Assembly (NCBI RefSeq): GCF_016889765.1
Contig: NZ_CP069533.1
Coordinates: 1,736,001-1,800,000, forward strand
Length of the DNA stretch: 64,000 nt
Source of the DNA: Corynebacterium minutissimum
Lineage (GTDB): Bacteria > Actinomycetota > Actinomycetes > Mycobacteriales > Mycobacteriaceae
Direction of reading: 5' to 3'
Shown: positions 36,530 through 45,364 of the stretch, piece by piece
How the letters are laid out: each line of letters begins with the position of its first letter
Position numbering within the stretch: the first letter of the stretch is position 1
Position numbers and translations under genes: made by a program
The notes under the pieces: model-generated
What the model was told of the DNA's origin: nothing
The model's input: the letters and a program-made list of their open reading frames with translations, nothing else
The model's database searches: none

Positions 36530-37941
36530 AAGACCGCGCGCTTGTCGACGTCGACGGCTACACCCGCGTCCACCGCCTCACCCCGTTGCTACGCTTTTGG
36601 TCGCTGATTCTGGCGCTGCTCGCCATCTTTGTTCTCAATATCAACGCCTCGATGATTGAGGACGTTGTGTCCTACCTGCAGGGCGGACATCTGGGCGAGG
36701 TGGGTCGCGGCACTCTGCTGGGAATCGGTGGTTTTGTGCTGGTGTGTGCCGTGATCTGGCTGGTGTCTGGAGTGTGGTGGCGCAAGCTGGGCTACAAGCT
36801 CACCGATGATGAAGTCGCGCTGCGCCACGGCGTGATTTCGACGTCTTTTCGCTCCGCGCGCTATGAGCGCATTCAGGCGGTGGACGTGGTGGAATCCGTC
36901 ATTGCCCGACTGTTGGGTCTCGCCTCGGTGCGCATAGAGACCGCGGGCGGTACTTCTTCTGTGATCCAGATCCAGTATCTGTCCAAGGCGAAGGCGGAAG
37001 AGCTGCGCGCCGAGCTGCTGCGCCGCACGAACGGTGGACAGACTGAGCAGCCAGAACAAGCAGTGGAAGAGATAGCAGAACCGGCTCTCATTCCGGAGAT
37101 TCCCATCGTGCGCACCATTGCTGCGGAGGCACTGCGACTGCCTACGCTGATTACCGCGCTCATCATCGGCGGCTTGCTCTTCATCCCCGGCATGTGGACC
37201 GCACTGTTGCCCATCATCGTGGGCTTTGTGGGCCGTGTGTGGAGCCTGGTGGATTCCTCGTGGACCTTCACCGCGCTTCACGACGCCCCCTCCCACGCCC
37301 TCAACATCTCCTACGGCCTTGCCGACCGTCGCCGCCAGACCATCCGCATAAGTCGCATCCACGGCGTGCGGGTAAGCCAGCCTTTCCTGTGGCGGCGCCT
37401 CGGCTGGTATGAGGTACACGTGTCCGTTGCTGGCTACGGCACCAAGGGAGGCGGTAAACAGTCCGGCTCGACGCGCATCCTGCCCGTGGGGACCCGTGAG
37501 CAAGCGCTGGAATTGCTGGCGCTCATTTCGGACTTGGACCGCGCACAGATCGAGGATTATGCCCGGCCCGAGGGGCACACGCAGCCCACGTATACCTCGC
37601 CGCGCCGAGCATGGTGGGTCAGCCCCATTGATCGCAAGCAGCAGTCGGTAACGCTGGTGGATTCGCCTGAGCCTGTCACCATCGTGCATCGAGGCCGCAT
37701 CAACCGCCGCGTCATGGTGATTGGCACCCCGCATATCCAGGAGCTCACGCTCAAGGTGGGGCCGCTAAGCCATCTTGCGGGCGTGCGTACTGTGCGTTTC
37801 GACCTCGTGGCGGGTCCAGTCAGGATGGCGGGTCAGGACCTTACGCCTCATGATGCCTCCGAGCTCCTCACCCGCCTGCGCACCCGCCGCCTTCCGGTTC
37901 TGGAAGGCCCGCTTAACGGTCCGCTGGACGGCGAAGCTTAA
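36526..37941 (+). CDS. bPH2 (YdbT-like) PH-domain membrane protein
   Basis: 471 residues with tandem membrane-hairpin plus PH units: helices about 25-45 and 65-85, PH domain about 90-165 (VALRHGVISTSFRSARYERIQAVDVVESVIARLLG), an acidic linker, helices about 205-245, and further PH repeats (RRRQTIRISRIHGVRVSQPFLWRRLG; GRINRRVMVIGTPHIQELTL). GTG start, GTGA overlap with the previous gene. Its 3' end overlaps the convergent feoC end by 29 bp. Confidence 0.88.
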   Translation: MKDRALVDVDGYTRVHRLTPLLRFWSLILALLAIFVLNINASMIEDVVSYLQGGHLGEVGRGTLLGIGGFVLVCAVIWLVSGVWWRKLGYKLTDDEVALRHGVISTSFRSARYERIQAVDVVESVIARLLGLASVRIETAGGTSSVIQIQYLSKAKAEELRAELLRRTNGGQTEQPEQAVEEIAEPALIPEIPIVRTIAAEALRLPTLITALIIGGLLFIPGMWTALLPIIVGFVGRVWSLVDSSWTFTALHDAPSHALNISYGLADRRRQTIRISRIHGVRVSQPFLWRRLGWYEVHVSVAGYGTKGGGKQSGSTRILPVGTREQALELLALISDLDRAQIEDYARPEGHTQPTYTSPRRAWWVSPIDRKQQSVTLVDSPEPVTIVHRGRINRRVMVIGTPHIQELTLKVGPLSHLAGVRTVRFDLVAGPVRMAGQDLTPHDASELLTRLRTRRLPVLEGPLNGPLDGEA

Positions 37942-38182
37942 GCAACACCGGACCCCGGGTGCTGCTGGGGCCCGTGCAGGCTGACGCCGCCGAGCAGGAC
38001 CCGCAGCCGCCCGATGGGCACGAGCCCAGCGGCTCCATGTCCAGCACGCCGCTGGCAGTGAGGTGTTCCAAGATGAGGTCCACCGTGCCCGGTTCCAGCC
38101 CCGTCTCCGCGGCGATGACCGCCCGTGAACGCCCACCGGATTCGATGGCTGCGTGCACAGCCTGGATAGGGGAGGTGGGCAT
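37913..38182 (-). CDS. feoC: FeoC-like iron-sulfur HTH protein
   Basis: 89 residues. Winged-helix N-terminus (IQAVHAAIESGGRSRAVIAAETGLEPGTVDLILEHLTASG) followed by the Cys cluster CPSGGCGSCSAASAC, matching the oxygen-sensitive Fe-S binding loop of FeoC. Start overlaps the feoB stop by one base (TAATG). FeoC is thought to modulate FeoB stability or transcription. Last gene of feoA-feoB-feoC. Confidence 0.82.
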   Translation of the reverse strand: MPTSPIQAVHAAIESGGRSRAVIAAETGLEPGTVDLILEHLTASGVLDMEPLGSCPSGGCGSCSAASACTGPSSTRGPVLLKLRRPADR

Positions 38183-40113
38183 TAGATGAACACCTTCAGA
38201 ATGTGGAAGGCACCCACCGCCAGCACCCACGCGGTGGCCAGCTGCATGCCGAAGCCAAAGAGCGTCCAGCGCCAGCCAATCTCGCGGCGCTGCGCGGCAA
38301 TCGTGGCCACGCAGGGAGTGTAAGCCAGCAGGAAGAGCATGTAGGCCCACACCGCCGCCAAGGTATGCCCGCCGGAAGCCTGCTCGAAATCTTCACGCAC
38401 GTGGTCGCTGAGTGCACTGTGGGATTGTTCTTCGGCAGAGGCGTCGGTGACATCCTCGACGGCATAGGTCTGCGCCCACGTCGAAATCAGCGCTTCCTTG
38501 GCTACGAAACCGGTGACCAACGGGCCGGCCAAGGACCAGGAATCGAAGCCAGCCGGGGCAAAGGCCGGGGCGATTGTGCGCGAGACCGCGCCATAGGCTG
38601 AATCCTCCGGGGCCGGTGGTTCACCCCACGACGAATCCTGCGCCGCCGCGCCCACCGGGATGGCCATGAGCAGCCACACTACGACCACAGTGCTCACGAT
38701 GATGCCGCCAGCGGTCTGCAAGAAGCCCTTCAGGCGCGTCCACATCACGCTCAGCGCTAGGCGCACCGTGGGCAGCTGGTAGGTCGGCAGATCAATAACG
38801 AGTGCTTCTTCCGGAACCGCGCGCCACAGAGTCTTGCGCAGCGCCAAACCCACGAGCACGAGCAGCGCGATGGAAATGACGTACATGATGAACACCACGC
38901 TGCCGGCATGCTCCGGGAAGAACGTGGCCGAGAGCATGACGAAGACCACCAAGCGCGCCGAACACGACGTAAACGGGATGAGCAGCGCGGTCATGATGCG
39001 ATGCCGCGGGCTGCCCAGTACACGCGTGGCCGAAATCGCCGGCACGTTGCAGCCAAAGCCCACGACGATCGGGATAAAGGCCTTGCCCGGCAGGCCAATG
39101 GCCCGCATCAGGCGATCCGTCACCACCGCTGCTCGCGCCATGTAGCCGGAATCTTCCAGCACCGCCAAGCACAAGAACATCAGCGCCATAAGCGGGGCGA
39201 AGGTGAGGACCATGCCGGCGCCGCCAATGAGGCCGTCGACAAGCAGGCCCGTAATGAGGGGGTGGCCTAGGCCGATGGCCGCAAGTCCCGCCCGCGCCCA
39301 GTCGCTCAAGGGCCCAGACACCAGCGCCTCCAGACCGTCCTGGAGGGGAGCTGCTACCGTCGTCGTGATCTGGAAGACCAGCCACATTACCGCTAGAAAC
39401 AGCAGGGGACCGACAACCGGGTGCAACGCCACCGCATCGAGGCGGTGAGACAATGGCGTGGCGTGCTCGACCTCGCGTACCGAGGCCTTCGCAGCCGCGT
39501 CCAGCTCCGCGAAGCGCCCCTCCAGCCCGGTATCCTCACGCAGCTGTACCGGGTGCTGCGCCAAAGACTCGAGCACGACCTCGCGCAGCTTCTCGACGCC
39601 CTCCCGCTTACGCCCATCCACAACCACCACCGGGATGGAGGTGACCTCGGCCAACGCAGAGGCGTCGACGACCTGTCCCTGGTTGAGCGCCACATCCGTC
39701 TTCGTCAACGCGATGATGAGGCGGTAGGGCTGTTCCGCTAGCTGGAGCGCGACATTGAGGCCGCGGGCTACGGCGGTGGCATCGACGACCACAACAACGG
39801 CATCGGGGCGCTCGTCCTCCGCGCACTCGATGAGCATGGCGCGGGTCAGCGCCTCATCCGGGCTGAGTGGATCGAGCGAATAGGTGCCGGGGAAGTCGAT
39901 GAGATCGGCCGTGCGCTCACCTAGTTTCCACGCGCCGCGACTGACCTCAACGGTGGTCCCGGGCCAGTTGCCGGTTTGGGCCTTCGCGCCGGTCAGGGCA
40001 TTAAACAGTGTGGATTTTCCGGAGTTAGGGGAGCCAACGAGAGCGACGATGGGTGCGCCGGCAGGGGCAAGCGCGCCGCCCGGATCGCCGTGGCAGCTAG
40101 GGGCGGAGGCCAT
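38182..40113 (-). CDS. feoB: Ferrous iron transport GTPase/permease FeoB
   Basis: 643 residues. N-terminal G domain: G1 GSPNSGKST (about 28-36), G2 region NWPGTTVEV, G3 DFPGTYS, G4 TKTD. Membrane part has the Gate motifs (GFGCNVPAI about 310-318) and several helices to the C-terminus. Moves Fe(II) across the inner membrane. feoA is 2 bp upstream, feoC coupled downstream. Confidence 0.96.
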   Translation of the reverse strand: MASAPSCHGDPGGALAPAGAPIVALVGSPNSGKSTLFNALTGAKAQTGNWPGTTVEVSRGAWKLGERTADLIDFPGTYSLDPLSPDEALTRAMLIECAEDERPDAVVVVVDATAVARGLNVALQLAEQPYRLIIALTKTDVALNQGQVVDASALAEVTSIPVVVVDGRKREGVEKLREVVLESLAQHPVQLREDTGLEGRFAELDAAAKASVREVEHATPLSHRLDAVALHPVVGPLLFLAVMWLVFQITTTVAAPLQDGLEALVSGPLSDWARAGLAAIGLGHPLITGLLVDGLIGGAGMVLTFAPLMALMFLCLAVLEDSGYMARAAVVTDRLMRAIGLPGKAFIPIVVGFGCNVPAISATRVLGSPRHRIMTALLIPFTSCSARLVVFVMLSATFFPEHAGSVVFIMYVISIALLVLVGLALRKTLWRAVPEEALVIDLPTYQLPTVRLALSVMWTRLKGFLQTAGGIIVSTVVVVWLLMAIPVGAAAQDSSWGEPPAPEDSAYGAVSRTIAPAFAPAGFDSWSLAGPLVTGFVAKEALISTWAQTYAVEDVTDASAEEQSHSALSDHVREDFEQASGGHTLAAVWAYMLFLLAYTPCVATIAAQRREIGWRWTLFGFGMQLATAWVLAVGAFHILKVFI

Positions 40114-40115
40114 GG

Positions 40116-40361
40116 CTAGACCTCGATGGCCTGAAGTGTTGCCTTATCGATGGCGTAGCGGCACGTGCCCACCGACACCACGCGCGCCCCACCCGCCACG
40201 CGTGGGCCCATGGTCAACGTGGCGCCGGGGCGGATCCCCAGCTCACCGAGACGCACTGCCAAAGCGGCGTCGCACGTGCAGGAAATACATTCTTTACCCA
40301 AGGTAACGGTGCATCCCATGGGGATGGCGTCGGCAGTTTGCCGTGGGCACCCAGACAACAT
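40116..40361 (-). CDS. feoA: FeoA family ferrous iron transport protein
   Basis: 81-residue SH3-like protein (LAVRLGELGIRPGATLTMGPR, GTCRYAIDKATLQAIEV) with an extra Cys-rich N-terminal segment (KECISCTCDAALAV) that could bind metal, longer than simple FeoA. First gene of feoABC. A DtxR-type box lies 30 bp upstream of its start. Confidence 0.9.
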   Translation of the reverse strand: MLSGCPRQTADAIPMGCTVTLGKECISCTCDAALAVRLGELGIRPGATLTMGPRVAGGARVVSVGTCRYAIDKATLQAIEV

Positions 40362-40390
40362 ATCGGTCGGCTCTCTTCCTATCCTGTTTA

Positions 40391-40409
40391 CCCATATAGG
40401 GTACCCTAA
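40391..40409 (-). promoter_or_regulatory. Candidate DtxR iron box upstream of feoA
   Basis: On the minus strand TTAGGGTACCCTATATGGG aligns with the 19-bp DtxR consensus TTAGGTTAGCCTAACCTAA at 11 positions, all within the first 13; its core TAGGGTACCCTA is a perfect palindrome. Iron repression of feo by DtxR is expected in corynebacteria. Confidence 0.55.
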
Positions 40410-40494
40410 GCAAAGATAGGCAGGTCTAGTCTTTGGGGTGAGAATCTTAGGTGATCCTCACCACGTGGCGCGGTTTCGCCACGGTGGAGCCGGA

Positions 40495-42357
40495 TTAGTA
40501 GGTCCAGCTGCCGACCTGACGCAGCATCTGGCGGTTCTTCAGGCGCGAGCGGCCCAGCTTGCGCGACATCCGGTCCAAAATACGGATGGCCTCCGTGATA
40601 TGCGGGCCCTTGTTGAGCATGACGCACTCGGCGCGCAGCGCATAGCCGGCGTCGGTGATTTCGGCACGTGAGGGAAGGCCGGTCTTCGCCAAGGTCTCCA
40701 GCACCTGTGTGGCCATGATGACGGGGATGTGCGCGGCCTCCGCGAGCTTCATGATGCGCCCCGGAACCTGCACCATGCGCTCGAAGCCCAGCTCCACGGC
40801 GAGGTCACCGCGGGCAATCATGATGCCGAATTTCTCGTGGCGCATGCCTTCCAGCAGCACGGTGCCCAGTTGCTCGTATGCTGGCACCGTTTCGATCTTG
40901 AGCACAATACCCAGCTCGCGCACGCGCTGCGCTAGCTCCTCGGTTTCCTGTGCCGCGGCAATCTCCTCGAGGGTGTCGAAGAGAAAAGCCACGTCACTCG
41001 GCGTACGGATGAAAGATACGGCCGCGATGTCGCAGTGCGTGGCGACGAAACGCAGCGCTGCAACATCGTCCTCAGTAAGGCTGGGCAGCGGAACATCGGT
41101 ATCGGGCAGATTGATGCCCTTATACGCCGCCAGGTTCGTGCCGGTGGGCCCGGCATGGTCGATGGTGATGACAGCTTCGCGCTCGGCCCCGTTGTCCCGA
41201 ACCTCGGTAACGCGGCCGGAGATGGCGCCGTCATCGAAAATTACGGCGTGCCCCACCTCGAGCGCGGTGACCACCTCCGGGAGAGTACAACCAATCGTCG
41301 TCACCTCTCCCTCCACGACTCGCGCCGGCTCCTGCGACGTGCTTAAGACCAGCTCGTCTCCGCGGTGCAGGCGAATCTTCTGCTCGAGCGCCGGAACCCC
41401 GTGCACCTGCGTCGTCGCCGATTCATGGCTGAAAACCGTGCCTTCCGCCAGATAGCAATTGCGCTCGCCGCGCAGCACAGCAACGCCGTCCTCGACAGAC
41501 TCCACGGAGAAGGTTCGCGAACGGCCGCGGGCCTCAGCAAACCGCACCTCATCGCCCGGCTCCAGCGCAGCTACCCACTCGGAGTCTACTTCGAGTGGCA
41601 CGGCCGGCCGCGCCGCGCTTGCCGACGCCTCCCTTGCCACCTCCTGGGCTTCCTTGGCCCGGGAGACGTCGGAAAGCACCAGCGTCGGGTAGGTCAGAAG
41701 CTCGCCCGACGCGGTGCGTTCACCACGCACACGGATAACCTGCGGCCCCGGCTCGATGGCACCAGTGCGCACCTTGGGGCCGGCGATATCGCAGGAAATG
41801 AGAATCTCGCGCCCTACCTCCTCGGCGGCGCGGTGGACGTTCTCAACCATCTTTTCCCAGGCGGCCTCACCATCGTGGGCGCAATTGATGCGGGCTAATT
41901 CCATGCCCGCGCGGGCAAAGTCCAGAACGAGGTCGTAGTCTTCGGCGGCTTCGGAGGGCAATGTCACCATGATGCGCGCGTGCGTGCCGTCCTGCGTGGG
42001 GCCAAGAAGTGCCTGCGTGTTGGCATCGAGGATGTCATCGGCATCGGCATACGCCGAGGCGATGGCCTGCATCGGGTAGGTCAGGGCTTGACCGTCGAAA
42101 GCATCAAGCACGTTACGGGCCGCATGTAGGCGCTCCAGCACCGCCGGCTCCGGGTGGCTCAAGCTCGTCGCGCCCAACGCACTGAGGCCTTCTTGCAACT
42201 CCACCGCGTCTTGGGAGCGCAGTGCCATGTAGCGCACCAGGTTCACCGCGCCGGGCCGGTGCGTGGGCGCCACTCGGGCAATCTGCTCGGCGTACTCGGT
42301 CGCGGCGTTTTCAACGCGCAGGGTGAGGGAATCAAGAAGTGGGCGCAAGTTCGACAT
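40495..42357 (-). CDS. pyk2: Pyruvate kinase-like protein (Pyk2 type)
   Basis: 620 residues, close in layout to the atypical second pyruvate kinase of C. glutamicum. About 130 extra N-terminal residues precede the barrel (RIMVTLPSEAAEDYDLVLDFARAGMELARINCAH), a large B-domain insertion (about 200-330) is present, catalytic-Lys region LKIETVPAYEQLG and MIARGDLAVELG are kept, but the protein ends soon after the barrel and lacks the C-terminal allosteric domain. Whether it makes pyruvate is uncertain; it may be a paralogue with another role. Single gene with its own start 40 bp from trmL. Confidence 0.85.
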   Translation of the reverse strand: MSNLRPLLDSLTLRVENAATEYAEQIARVAPTHRPGAVNLVRYMALRSQDAVELQEGLSALGATSLSHPEPAVLERLHAARNVLDAFDGQALTYPMQAIASAYADADDILDANTQALLGPTQDGTHARIMVTLPSEAAEDYDLVLDFARAGMELARINCAHDGEAAWEKMVENVHRAAEEVGREILISCDIAGPKVRTGAIEPGPQVIRVRGERTASGELLTYPTLVLSDVSRAKEAQEVAREASASAARPAVPLEVDSEWVAALEPGDEVRFAEARGRSRTFSVESVEDGVAVLRGERNCYLAEGTVFSHESATTQVHGVPALEQKIRLHRGDELVLSTSQEPARVVEGEVTTIGCTLPEVVTALEVGHAVIFDDGAISGRVTEVRDNGAEREAVITIDHAGPTGTNLAAYKGINLPDTDVPLPSLTEDDVAALRFVATHCDIAAVSFIRTPSDVAFLFDTLEEIAAAQETEELAQRVRELGIVLKIETVPAYEQLGTVLLEGMRHEKFGIMIARGDLAVELGFERMVQVPGRIMKLAEAAHIPVIMATQVLETLAKTGLPSRAEITDAGYALRAECVMLNKGPHITEAIRILDRMSRKLGRSRLKNRQMLRQVGSWTY

Positions 42358-42402
42358 GGTGCTCCTTCGTCGTGGCTGTCACCCACATTGTGCCGCGACT
42401 TC

Positions 42403-42873
42403 CTAGACCGCGCCACGGAAGCCGAGCTGCCGCCAGGCCTCATACACGGCTGTCGACGCCGCGTTAGACAGATTCATCGAGCGCCGCGCCGGCATCATGG
42501 GAATGCGCACGCGTTCGGTGACGCGCGGGTGGAAGGCGTGTTCCTCTGGCAGGCCGGTGGGTTCGGTGCCGAAGAGGAGGACATCGCCCTCCTGGTATTC
42601 CACGTCGCTAAACCACTTATCCGTGTGGGTCGTGAAGGCGAAGACGCGCGCGCCGGGCAGAGCCTCCATGCAAGCGTCGAAGTCCTTGTGGATCTTCAGA
42701 TCTGCCAGGTCGTGGTAGTCCAGGCCCGCGCGCTTGAGGTGTTTGTCGTCGAAATTGAAGCCCAGCGGCTCAATGAGGTGCAGGCGCGCGCCCGTGACGG
42801 CGGCGGTGCGGATAGCGTTGCCAGTATTGGTAGGGATCACGGGGTTGTCGAAGACAATGTGCAGGCGGCTCAT
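42403..42873 (-). CDS. trmL: tRNA (cytidine(34)-2'-O)-methyltransferase
   Basis: 156 residues, SPOUT/TrmH family. LHIVFDNPVIPTNTGNAIRTA, the SAM knot residues LLFGTEPTGLPEE and RIPMMPARRSMNLSNAASTAVYEAWRQ are diagnostic for TrmL, which methylates the wobble base of tRNA-Leu. ATG at 42873 preferred; 42879 also possible. Divergent from folD with 24 bp between starts, so the promoters must overlap. Confidence 0.93.
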   Translation of the reverse strand: MSRLHIVFDNPVIPTNTGNAIRTAAVTGARLHLIEPLGFNFDDKHLKRAGLDYHDLADLKIHKDFDACMEALPGARVFAFTTHTDKWFSDVEYQEGDVLLFGTEPTGLPEEHAFHPRVTERVRIPMMPARRSMNLSNAASTAVYEAWRQLGFRGAV

Positions 42874-42897
42874 AAGCATCAGTCTAGGATGGTGGGC

Positions 42898-43752
42898 ATG
42901 AGCGCTACCAAACTAGATGGCAACCTGTACCGCGACGAGATTTTTGAGGACCTGGCCCAGCGCGTGGCCGCCCTTAAAGAGAAAGGCATTACCCCGGGTC
43001 TGGCCACGGTCCTGGTGGGCGATGACCCGGGTTCGCATTCTTATGTGAAGATGAAGCACCGCGACTGCGAGAAGCTGGGTATTAACTCGATTCGCAAGGA
43101 CTTGCCTGGCGACGTTACCCAGGAAGAACTCGAGCGCGTCATCTCAGAGCTCAACAACGACGACGCCTGCACCGGCTACATCGTGCAGCTGCCGCTGCCG
43201 AAGCACCTGGATGAAAACCGCGTGCTGGAGCTCATCGACCCGGCCAAGGACGCCGATGGCTTGCACCCGATTAACCTGGGCAAGCTGGTGCTCAACGAGG
43301 ACGCCCCGCTGCCGTGCACGCCGAACGGCTGCATCCACCTGCTGCGCCGCTTCGGAGTGGAGCTTAACGGCGCAAAGGTGGTCGTCATTGGCCGCGGCGT
43401 GACCGTGGGCCGCCCAATTGGCCTCATGCTTACCCGCCGCAGTGAGAACTCCACGGTGACGCTGTGCCATACCGGCACCAAGGACCTTGCGGCTGAGACT
43501 CGTCAGGCTGACGTCATCATTGCTGCGGCCGGCAAGGCACACATGCTTACTGCCGATATGGTCAAGGAAGGTGCCGCGGTTCTCGACGTCGGCGTCTCCC
43601 GCGTCGACGGACAACTCGCCGGCGACGTCGCCGAGGACGTGTGGGACAAGGCCGGTTTCGTCTCCCCTAACCCGGGTGGCGTGGGCCCGCTGACGCGTGC
43701 ATTCCTAGTGAGCAACATCGTCGAGCGCGCTGAGAAGCTGGCCGCGCAATAA
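42898..43752 (+). CDS. folD: Bifunctional methylenetetrahydrofolate dehydrogenase/cyclohydrolase
   Basis: 284 residues from the ATG at 42898 (MSATKLDGNLYRDEIF), AGGA at 42885-42888. Catalytic Lys in SYVKMKHRDC, substrate motif QLPLPKHLDE, KDADGLHPINLGKL, NADP-binding GRGVTVGRPIG and PGGVGPLTRAFL. Makes 10-formyl-THF for purine and methionyl-tRNA synthesis. The open frame extends to 42154 across trmL but that part is antisense. Followed 8 bp later by a DUF3017 gene. Confidence 0.97.
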   Translation: MSATKLDGNLYRDEIFEDLAQRVAALKEKGITPGLATVLVGDDPGSHSYVKMKHRDCEKLGINSIRKDLPGDVTQEELERVISELNNDDACTGYIVQLPLPKHLDENRVLELIDPAKDADGLHPINLGKLVLNEDAPLPCTPNGCIHLLRRFGVELNGAKVVVIGRGVTVGRPIGLMLTRRSENSTVTLCHTGTKDLAAETRQADVIIAAAGKAHMLTADMVKEGAAVLDVGVSRVDGQLAGDVAEDVWDKAGFVSPNPGGVGPLTRAFLVSNIVERAEKLAAQ

Positions 43753-43760
43753 AGCCGCAG

Positions 43761-44129
43761 ATGACTACGCAGGGTCCACGGGAGGGGCGTCGAGAAGCGC
43801 CGGCAGCGCCGCCGGTGTCCTTGTCGAACCCACACGACGCGCACCTGAAGCCTTCGCCGTTGCCCCCGGCAGTGCAGTGGGTCGCCATTGGGTTGTTCGT
43901 GGCTGCGGTGGCGGTATCGGGAATCTATGCGGTATCCGAGCACTGGCGGCGCGCCACCATGCTGCTGGGAGGGGCGCTTATGTGGCTTACGGTGGTGCGC
44001 CTGACGTGTGATTCCTCGCGGGTCGGCGTGCTGGCGGTGCGCTCGCGGCGCTTTGACGCCTGCTTTACCGGGGCCTTGGGCGCGGCGATGGTGTTCGTGG
44101 CCTTTTCCATCGACGCGCTTGGATCATGA
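43761..44129 (+). CDS. DUF3017 family membrane protein
   Basis: 122 residues: Pro-rich N-terminus, then three membrane helices (about 38-58, 65-83, 100-120) with the conserved WRRATMLLGGALMWLTVVR and SRRFDA segments of DUF3017. Actinobacterial, function unknown, regularly found just after folD, with which it is probably cotranscribed. Confidence 0.88.
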   Translation: MTTQGPREGRREAPAAPPVSLSNPHDAHLKPSPLPPAVQWVAIGLFVAAVAVSGIYAVSEHWRRATMLLGGALMWLTVVRLTCDSSRVGVLAVRSRRFDACFTGALGAAMVFVAFSIDALGS

Positions 44130-44143
44130 CGCGTGTGGCTCCT

Positions 44144-44163
44144 AAAAAGAGCCAAACGGCTCT
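44144..44163 (-). terminator. Intrinsic terminator of metX
   Basis: On the minus strand AGAGCC-GTTT-GGCTCT followed by TTTT, immediately after the metX stop codon. A second overlapping GGCTC/GAGCC pairing (44138-44153) could serve the convergent DUF3017 transcript. Confidence 0.82.
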
Positions 44164-44164
44164 A

Positions 44165-45364
44165 TCAGATGAAATACTCGTCGCCCACGTAGGCCGGTCC
44201 CACATCAAGGCCATTCGGGGCTGACAGCAACAAGAAGTTGCGCAGGATGCGGTTCATCTGGCGAGTTTCGGTGAGGAAGGCATCGTGGCCGACGGGGGAG
44301 ACAATCTTGGCCATGGCCAGCAGCTGGTTGACGTTGCGGGAGATGTGTTCCTGCTGGTGATAGGGGTAGAGAATGTCGGTGTCCACGCCCACGACCATGG
44401 TCGGCACCTGGGAGGCGGCCAAGGCCTTGATGAGCCCGCCGCGCCCGCGGCCGACGTCATGGCGGTTGAGCGCCTCCGTCAGCGTGACATAGGAGCCGGC
44501 ATCAAAGCGTTCTGTGAGTTTCTTCCCCTGGTAGTCCAGGTAGGAGTTCACCGCAAAACGCTGAGTGAGCTGGCGGTGCGGGCCTAAGGGGTTTTCGCCC
44601 TGCTGCGCGGAGGCACCAAAGCGCTCATCGATTTCCTGCTCGCCGCGATACGTCAGGTGCGCGATGCGGCGCGCAGCGGCGAGGCCATCGCGCGGGGTTT
44701 TGTCCGTGAGGTAGTAGTTTCCGCCGTGCCAGAAGGGATCGCGCTCGATGGCGGAGATTTGCGCGGACTGGATGCCAATCTGCCAGCCGGAGGCCCTTGC
44801 CGAGACCGCAATCACGCACACCGCGGACACGCTTTCCGGGTGCATGAGGCTCCACTCCAGCGTGCGCGCGCCGCCCATCGAGCCGCCGATGACCGCGTGC
44901 ACGCGCGAAATGCCCAGGTGCGTCAGGCAGTCGTGCTCGGCCTCCACCAAGTCCCGAATGGACAGTGCCGGGAACCGCCCTCCCCATGGCTTGCCATCCG
45001 GGTGCAGGCTGCTCGGCCCGGTGGAGCCATTGCATCCGCCCAGCGCATTGGTCGCGATAACGCACCAGCGCGTGGTGTCCAAAGCCTTGCCAGGCCCCAC
45101 CAAGTCGGACCACCAGTCCGCCACGTTGGAGTCTCCGGTGAGGGCATGCTCGACGAGGATGACGTTGTTGGTCCCGTCGGGGTCGCCGGCGAAGGTACCC
45201 CAGCGTTGGTAGGCCAGGGAGGCGTCGGCAAGCACGGCGCCGGCTTCCGTGGTGAAGTCACCGATGGGGACGTGGGCGAGCTCGCCTTCGGGCGCGAGTT
45301 CCGGAATCGGGTTAGCCAATGGCCGCGAACCCGCGCTCGAGATCGGCGATGATGTCGTTGACAT
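44165..45364 (-). CDS. metX: Homoserine O-acetyltransferase
   Basis: Acetylates homoserine for methionine synthesis. 399 residues from the ATG at 45364: alpha/beta hydrolase with nucleophile Ser in GGSMGGARTLEW (about 160), HALTGDS oxyanion region, Asp in VDTDILYPYHQQEH and His in SPVGHDAFLTE. The ATG start overlaps the metY 3' end by 53 bp; a TTG at 45319, overlapping the metY stop (TTGGCTAA), would give an N-terminus closer in length to C. glutamicum MetX and is a serious alternative. Confidence 0.95.
   Translation of the reverse strand: MSTTSSPISSAGSRPLANPIPELAPEGELAHVPIGDFTTEAGAVLADASLAYQRWGTFAGDPDGTNNVILVEHALTGDSNVADWWSDLVGPGKALDTTRWCVIATNALGGCNGSTGPSSLHPDGKPWGGRFPALSIRDLVEAEHDCLTHLGISRVHAVIGGSMGGARTLEWSLMHPESVSAVCVIAVSARASGWQIGIQSAQISAIERDPFWHGGNYYLTDKTPRDGLAAARRIAHLTYRGEQEIDERFGASAQQGENPLGPHRQLTQRFAVNSYLDYQGKKLTERFDAGSYVTLTEALNRHDVGRGRGGLIKALAASQVPTMVVGVDTDILYPYHQQEHISRNVNQLLAMAKIVSPVGHDAFLTETRQMNRILRNFLLLSAPNGLDVGPAYVGDEYFI

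Noticed and set aside
42154..42897. N-terminal extension of the folD frame
   Set aside because: Lies antisense to trmL and pyk2; FolD starts at 42898 with a good ribosome binding site and normal length.
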